Assembly: GCA_041402045.1 (NCBI GenBank)
Contig: JAWKSZ010000114.1
Span: forward strand, 1-9,452
Length of the DNA stretch: 9,452 bases
DNA from: JAGQRJ01 sp041402045
GTDB lineage: Bacteria; Planctomycetota; J058
Direction of reading: 5' to 3'
Positions 5,628 to 9,452 of this stretch are shown piece after piece. Below the pieces are notes generated by a model, which was not told the DNA's origin, made no database searches, and saw nothing but the letters and a program-made list of their open reading frames with translations. Numbering within the stretch: position 1 is the first letter of the stretch; every line of letters begins with the position of its first letter. A program made the translations under genes and the position numbers.

Positions 5628-6301
5628 CCGCGGACGACACCGACCACGACGCCGCGGATCTCGACCTTGTCGGTGTAGATCGGCTCGAGGGTCGCGTTGG
5701 CCGGCTCGAGCTTGAAGCGGCCCTTCTGGCGGAAGAAGCGCTTGAGGGTGGCCTCGTTGTTGGGCAGGACCGCGACCACGGTCTCGCCGTTGCGCGCGTC
5801 GTTGCGCTGCTCGACCAGGACGAAGTCGCCGTCGAAGATCCCGTCCTCGATCATGGAGTCGCCCTTGACCTGCAGCACGTAGTTGGCGCGGTCGAGCTGG
5901 CAGAGGTCGACCAGGTCGACGGGCTCGCTCTCCTCCACCGCCTCCAGCGGGCTCCCCGCGGCGATCTTGCCCAGGAGCGGGAGCAGGGTGCTCGGCTTGT
6001 CGCGGCGCACGACCTCGAGCTCCTCGGGGTCCGGGGCCTCGATCCCCACGTAGCGCGAGGCCTCCTCGGCGGTCTTCTCCAGCTCGCGCAGCATGCGCCG
6101 GGTGAGGCGGGTGCTGCGCGAGAGGAACGGCTCCTTCTCCAGGGCGCCCTTGCCCTCGAGCTGGCTAATGTGCTCGTGGACGGTGACCTTGCTGATCCCG
6201 AGGTGTCCCGCGATCTCGGCGAGCGTAGGCGCCAAACCCTTGCTCTTCCGATACTTCCAAATGTACTTCACGATTTGGTGCTGGCGTTGGGTGAGGTTCA
6301 C
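5621..6301 (-). CDS. lexA: LexA SOS repressor
   Basis: The protein has 226 residues, a little longer than the roughly 200 of typical LexA, starting at a GTG preceded by GGGGGA (6306-6311). Residues 1-65 form the winged-helix DNA-binding domain (LTQRQHQIVKYI, then TLAEIAGHLGISKVTVHEHI). Residues 66-105 form an unusually long charged hinge. Residues 106-226 form the S24 latent peptidase: cleavage site Ala115-Gly116 (KIAAGSPL), catalytic Ser149 (KGDSMIEDG) and Lys187 (ATLKRF), all present. Known role: it represses DNA-damage genes until RecA filaments stimulate self-cleavage. A promoter and a GAAC-N7-GAAC site sit directly upstream, so autoregulation is likely. No other SOS gene (imuA, imuB, dnaE2, recA) is adjacent. 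Confidence 0.96.
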   Translation of the reverse strand: MNLTQRQHQIVKYIWKYRKSKGLAPTLAEIAGHLGISKVTVHEHISQLEGKGALEKEPFLSRSTRLTRRMLRELEKTAEEASRYVGIEAPDPEELEVVRRDKPSTLLPLLGKIAAGSPLEAVEESEPVDLVDLCQLDRANYVLQVKGDSMIEDGIFDGDFVLVEQRNDARNGETVVAVLPNNEATLKRFFRQKGRFKLEPANATLEPIYTDKVEIRGVVVGVVRGC

Positions 6302-6303
6302 AG

Positions 6304-6318
6304 GTTCCCCCTTTGTTC
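6304..6318 (-). promoter_or_regulatory. Candidate LexA operator, GTTC-N7-GTTC
   Basis: GTTC at 6304-6307 and GTTC at 6315-6318 are separated by exactly 7 bp (GAAC-N7-GAAC on the lexA strand). This matches the direct-repeat SOS box known from alphaproteobacterial LexA. It overlaps the lexA ribosome binding site and the predicted transcription start, an ideal position for repression. Binding is inferred from match and position. Confidence 0.55.
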
Positions 6319-6321
6319 GGA

Positions 6322-6350
6322 AGCCTAACAGAACCCAAGCCGAAGATCAA
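6322..6350 (-). promoter_or_regulatory. lexA: Candidate lexA promoter
   Basis: On the minus strand, TTGATC (6345-6350) lies 17 bp before TAGGCT (6322-6327). The start of transcription would fall near 6315, inside the putative LexA box and about 14 nt before the GTG start. The -35 match is fair and the -10 match weak. Confidence 0.4.
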
Positions 6351-6376
6351 AGTGGTTCTTTCGTGAGATGTTAGGC
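6323..6376. repeat. Nested inverted repeats spanning the lexA promoter
   Basis: GCCTAACA (6323-6330) is the reverse complement of TGTTAGGC (6369-6376), and nested within, AGAACC (6330-6335) is the reverse complement of GGTTCT (6354-6359). The left arm combines both into GCCTAACAGAACC; in the right arm the two parts are separated by about 9 nt. The AGAACC arms share the GAAC half-site of the LexA box. They may be auxiliary operator sites for LexA or another regulator. Confidence 0.45.
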
Positions 6377-6411
6377 CGATGGCCTCGGGGGTGCATCGCG
6401 CGGTACACGAC

Positions 6412-6436
6412 GCGAGCCGGCTCGTCGCCGGCTCGC
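6412..6436 (-). terminator. Perfect 10-bp stem hairpin after the DUF1501 gene
   Basis: GCGAGCCGGC (6412-6421) pairs perfectly with GCCGGCTCGC (6427-6436) around a 5-nt loop, TCGTC, starting 27 nt downstream of the DUF1501 stop. No clear U-tract follows on the minus strand, but the position between two minus-strand genes suggests it ends the DUF1800-DUF1501 transcript and insulates lexA. Confidence 0.55.
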
Positions 6437-6463
6437 CCCGTCTTCCCCTGCGTGCGCCGTTCC

Positions 6464-7849
6464 CTAAGGAATCAGCTGCATGAACCCCAGGTCGTCGGTG
6501 GCGAACCGGGACACGTTGGGCACCACGGTGCTGATCTGGCTCTGGGGCACGCCGTACCAGCGAGCCAGGGTGGCCACGACCTGATCGACCGAGGTGGTCG
6601 GGATCAGGCGCCCGCCGCGGGTGTCGTCCGGGCCGCCGATCTCGAGGGTGGGCAGGGTCCCGTAGATCCGCTGGCCGTTGACGCAGCCGCCCATGACCAG
6701 GCTGTGCCCGCCCCAGCCGTGGTCGGAGCCGTCGCCGTTGCTGGTCAGGGTCCGCCCGAACTCGGAGCTGGTGAAGGTCGTGACGTTGTCGTGCAGGTTC
6801 ATTTCCACCGTGGCGTCGTAGAACGCCTTCATGCACACCGAGAGGTCGCCCAGGAGCTGGGGCTGGCGGGTCGCTTGCAGGCCGTGGGTGTCGAAGCCGC
6901 CCGCGCCCACGAAGTAGATCTGCCGGGTGACGCCCAGGGCCTGGCGGATCTGGATCAGGCGCGCGACCTGACGCAACTGCTGCCCGAGCCGGCTGGTGGG
7001 GAACGCCGTGTTGAGCGGGGTCGCGTTGCCGAGCTCGGTCGCGATCGTGTCCGCGAGGTTCAACGCCCGCTTCTGCACGTTGGCGTATTCGCGGGCGAAG
7101 AGGTGGTTGTGCTGCATGTTCAGGATCGACTCGAAGGCCTGCTTGCGGATCCCGTTGATCGTGTTGCGGTTGTTGATCCCGGTCAGCGTGGGCACACCGT
7201 TGGTCCGCACGTTGTAGGGCAGCGAGCGCGCGCCGGTCTGCATCACGTTGTTGCCGAACAGCGAGATGTTCTGGGACACCTGGGCCGTGGGGTTCACCGA
7301 GGTCAGGAGGTCGGCGACTCGACCGCACCAACCCGTGCGGGCGGTGGAGGTGGGGTTCGAGGTCTGCCAGTGCTGCGTCTGGGTGTTGTGGCTGAAGAGC
7401 TGGGGCGGGAGCGCCACGCTGCGCGCCTGATACTGCGCCTTGGTCGTGGGGAACAGGAGCACCCCGGTGTTGGCCAGCACCGCGAGGTCCCCGCTGCTGT
7501 AGAGCTGCGCGAGCTGGTTGCAGTCGGGGTGGAACCCGTAGTCCACCGTGGGCGAGATCGAGGAGACCTGGATCAGGTTCCCCTGGGGGATCGCCAGGTT
7601 CTGCCGCGCGTTGGCGTAGATCCCGTAGTTGGTGGGGTCCCGCGGCACGAACATGTTCCAGGAGTCGTTGCCGCCGAAGAGGAAGATGCACACCAGCGCG
7701 CGGTAGTCCTCGCCGCCGGGGCCCACCGCCGCGTTGGCGAGCTGCAGCGAGCTGCTGAGCCCGTAGAAGCTGGCCATGCCGCCGGCGGTAATGCTGCAGC
7801 AGCGCTTGAGGAACTCGCGCCGATCGTGGAGGTCTTTTCTGCGTCCCAT
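6464..7849 (-). CDS. Tat-exported DUF1501 family protein
   Basis: The protein has 461 residues from an ATG at 7849. The N-terminus DRREFLKRCC (9-18), followed by a hydrophobic stretch and ANA (38-40), is a twin-arginine signal, so the protein is exported folded. The mature part matches DUF1501, which has an alkaline-phosphatase/sulfatase-like fold: ALVCIFLFGGNDSWNMFVP (51-69), GFDTHG (318-323), SSEFGRTL (361-368) and SDHGWGGHSLVMGG (375-388). The Asp and His residues in the last three motifs are plausible metal ligands. Substrate and activity are not established for the family. It starts 13 bp after the DUF1800 stop, the usual partner arrangement, so the two are co-transcribed and likely act together outside the cytoplasm. 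A ribosome binding site is weak (AGAAGAG), hinting at translational coupling. Confidence 0.92.
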   Translation of the reverse strand: MGRRKDLHDRREFLKRCCSITAGGMASFYGLSSSLQLANAAVGPGGEDYRALVCIFLFGGNDSWNMFVPRDPTNYGIYANARQNLAIPQGNLIQVSSISPTVDYGFHPDCNQLAQLYSSGDLAVLANTGVLLFPTTKAQYQARSVALPPQLFSHNTQTQHWQTSNPTSTARTGWCGRVADLLTSVNPTAQVSQNISLFGNNVMQTGARSLPYNVRTNGVPTLTGINNRNTINGIRKQAFESILNMQHNHLFAREYANVQKRALNLADTIATELGNATPLNTAFPTSRLGQQLRQVARLIQIRQALGVTRQIYFVGAGGFDTHGLQATRQPQLLGDLSVCMKAFYDATVEMNLHDNVTTFTSSEFGRTLTSNGDGSDHGWGGHSLVMGGCVNGQRIYGTLPTLEIGGPDDTRGGRLIPTTSVDQVVATLARWYGVPQSQISTVVPNVSRFATDDLGFMQLIP

Positions 7850-7862
7850 GGTCGTGACTCTT

Positions 7863-9452
7863 CTAGCGCTGGATCGCGAATTCGGGGGAGCTGACGATCA
7901 GGAAGATCGCCTCGGCGACGCGGGAGTTGCCCCCGTCGTCGAACGGCAGGGCGTCGACGTAATTGATCAGGGTCTGGCGCATGGTCGACGGCATTTGCCC
8001 GGCCATGAGCAGCAGGTTCAGGTGATCCACCAGCGCGATCGGGGCGTTGGCCAGGGCGCGCTCGAAGTCGAGGATCAGGAGAATCGTGGTGAAGTCGGTG
8101 CCCGGGGCGCCCGAGTAGCCGCGCACCGTGCGGTCGTAGAGCTGGTTCGTGACGCCCATGATCGCGGTCTCGGTGAGGATCTGGAACTCGGGCGAGACCA
8201 GGTTCGCGTCGGCGATCTCGCCGGGCTGCGAGTACTCCGGGCGATAGAAGTTGAACACCGACGGCGCGCGCAGGGGCGCCTGGTCGAAGTCGCGCTCGGG
8301 TCGCCCGTAGGCGTAGCCGGTCGTGCCGGCGCGGGCCTGGAACGCGCGCCACATTTGGGTCACGCGCAGCAGCGGCTCCTTGAGCTTGCCGAAGGTGGTG
8401 GGCATGGTCGTGTGCCCGTTCTTGGCCTCGTCGTCGAGGAGGATCGCGCGGACCACCGCGCCCAGGTCACCGCGCACGCCGCTGCCGTTGTCGCGGAACA
8501 CCGCCGAGACCCGCGACACGTAGGCCGGCGTGGGGTTGCTCGTCACCAGGCGCTGGATCAGCTGCTTGCTAATGAACGGCGCCACGTTGGGGTGGTTGAA
8601 GATCGCGTCCAGGGCGCTCTCGAGGTCGGTGCGCGCGTCGCGCCCGGCGGGGAGCACCTGCCCGTTGAGGATCGTCTTTATGTTCGTGTCGTGGAACTGC
8701 TCGTTGGGCTCCATGGGGTCGACGTAGTTGCGGTAGGAGCCGTTGTTCCAGCTCGGGATCCCGGCGTAGTTCCAGCCGGTGAACACCGCGGCGAAGCCCT
8801 CGATCACGCTCTGGTCGTACGTCGGCACGGGGTTGTTGTCGGTGCCGATCACCGCCGTCCCGTCCTGGTTCAGGGTCTCGAGCCCGATCGAGAACAGCTG
8901 CATGACCTCGCGCGCGTAGTTCTCGTCGGGGCGAATGTTCTCGGCGGGGTCCGCCTTCTCGTTGCGGACCATGGAGAGGTAGCGACCCATGACCGGGCTG
9001 AGGGTGACCTGCTCGAGCAGCTCGCGGTAGTTGCCGAAGGCGTTGGTCGCGAGCATGTCGTAGTAGGTGGCCATGCCGTAGGTGACGTTGTCCTCGCCCA
9101 TGTCGGCGTCGCTGATCACCAGGATCTGGCTCAGGGCCCAGGCCACGCGCTGGCGCAGCTGGTCGTCGCCGGTGAGCACGATCTGCCACCAGCCCTCGAC
9201 GCGGCGATCCTGGGCCGGCGTGGCTTGGCCGAGCGCGTTCAGATACTCGACCTGGCTGCTGGCGCGGATCTGCATTTGGCGGTCGATCCAGCCCTCGCGC
9301 CCGAGGGCCATGGCCACCTGGAGCTCTTGCTGGGTGGCCCCGAAGGTCGCCTGGGCCAGGAAGCGCGAGGCGTCCTCCTGGGTGGCGAACGGGTCCTGGG
9401 GGGGCGGCGCGCCGCCGCCTCCGCCTCCACCGCCGCAGCCGACTCCCCAGAC
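7863..9452 (-). CDS. DUF1800 family lipoprotein, 5' end beyond the window
   Basis: The frame is open from the right edge, so the GTG at 9317 is an internal valine and not the start; 529 residues are visible. The first visible residues, VWGVGC followed by eight glycines, look like the end of a lipoprotein signal peptide with the lipidated Cys and a flexible linker. The DUF1800 domain begins directly after (ASRFLAQATFGATQQELQ) and continues with GWIDRQMQ, RVAWALSQILVISD and the family hallmark PDENYAREVMQLFSIGLETL, ending near APSVFNFYRPEYSQPGEIAD and a C-terminal helical part. DUF1800 proteins are secreted or surface-anchored and nearly always paired with DUF1501; their biochemical role is unknown. 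Export, lipidation and partnership are inferred from sequence and context. Confidence 0.92.
   Translation of the reverse strand, partial: VWGVGCGGGGGGGGAPPPQDPFATQEDASRFLAQATFGATQQELQVAMALGREGWIDRQMQIRASSQVEYLNALGQATPAQDRRVEGWWQIVLTGDDQLRQRVAWALSQILVISDADMGEDNVTYGMATYYDMLATNAFGNYRELLEQVTLSPVMGRYLSMVRNEKADPAENIRPDENYAREVMQLFSIGLETLNQDGTAVIGTDNNPVPTYDQSVIEGFAAVFTGWNYAGIPSWNNGSYRNYVDPMEPNEQFHDTNIKTILNGQVLPAGRDARTDLESALDAIFNHPNVAPFISKQLIQRLVTSNPTPAYVSRVSAVFRDNGSGVRGDLGAVVRAILLDDEAKNGHTTMPTTFGKLKEPLLRVTQMWRAFQARAGTTGYAYGRPERDFDQAPLRAPSVFNFYRPEYSQPGEIADANLVSPEFQILTETAIMGVTNQLYDRTVRGYSGAPGTDFTTILLILDFERALANAPIALVDHLNLLLMAGQMPSTMRQTLINYVDALPFDDGGNSRVAEAIFLIVSSPEFAIQR

Noticed and set aside
6165..7691. 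508-residue minus-strand frame running through DUF1501 and into lexA
   Set aside because: It overlaps two well-supported genes in another frame and is Arg/Pro-rich without domains.
6368..7894. 508-residue plus-strand open frame opposite the DUF1501 gene
   Set aside because: Val/Gly/His-rich shadow with no recognisable domain; the minus strand encodes a clear Tat-exported DUF1501 protein.
7863..9317. DUF1800 gene starting at the GTG at 9317
   Set aside because: The frame continues upstream to the window edge with the conserved DUF1800 N-terminus and a lipobox-like Cys, so the start lies outside the window.

Overview
This is about 9.5 kb of a high-GC, gene-dense bacterial chromosome. The markers present are a DUF1800/DUF1501 secreted protein pair, carboxypeptidase-regulatory-like modules, a prokaryotic RING-type zinc protein with a membrane anchor, a LexA with a long hinge, and a protein with three peptidoglycan-binding domains. 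Together they suggest a Planctomycetota- or Myxococcota-like organism, but nothing here fixes the phylum. No rRNA, CRISPR array, transposase or integrase is visible.

Left part, 1-1394, all minus strand. A secreted protein with carboxypeptidase-regulatory-like beta-sandwich modules runs off the left edge. Upstream of it lies a bleomycin-resistance-like VOC gene. Its first codons (MTDRAIP) sit at 1374-1394, but they are separated from the rest of the gene by about 107 bp of strongly folding DNA. Removing that DNA exactly restores frame and a family-typical N-terminus. The inserted DNA carries three hairpin elements and forms a three-way-junction fold with flanking sequence. It looks like a small non-coding mobile element (MITE/REP-like), and it is the most interesting signal in the window.

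Middle part, 1395-4598, plus strand. After a 150-bp divergent intergenic region with two inverted repeats come a secreted protein with three PG-binding domains plus a C-terminal domain of unknown function, a closely coupled 167-aa hypothetical protein, and a DUF1801 protein with a histone-H1-like lysine/alanine/proline tail built from four 18-bp repeats.

Right part, 4622-9452, minus strand. A RING-like zinc-ribbon membrane protein converges on the DUF1801 gene. Upstream of it come tRNA-Pro(CGG), followed by a perfect hairpin, and then lexA. The lexA gene has a recognisable promoter and a GAAC-N7-GAAC (GTTC-N7-GTTC) operator overlapping its start site and ribosome binding site, which implies an autoregulated SOS repressor. 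Upstream again, past a 10-bp stem hairpin, is a two-gene unit: a DUF1800 lipoprotein (5' end beyond the right edge) followed 13 bp later by a Tat-exported DUF1501 protein.
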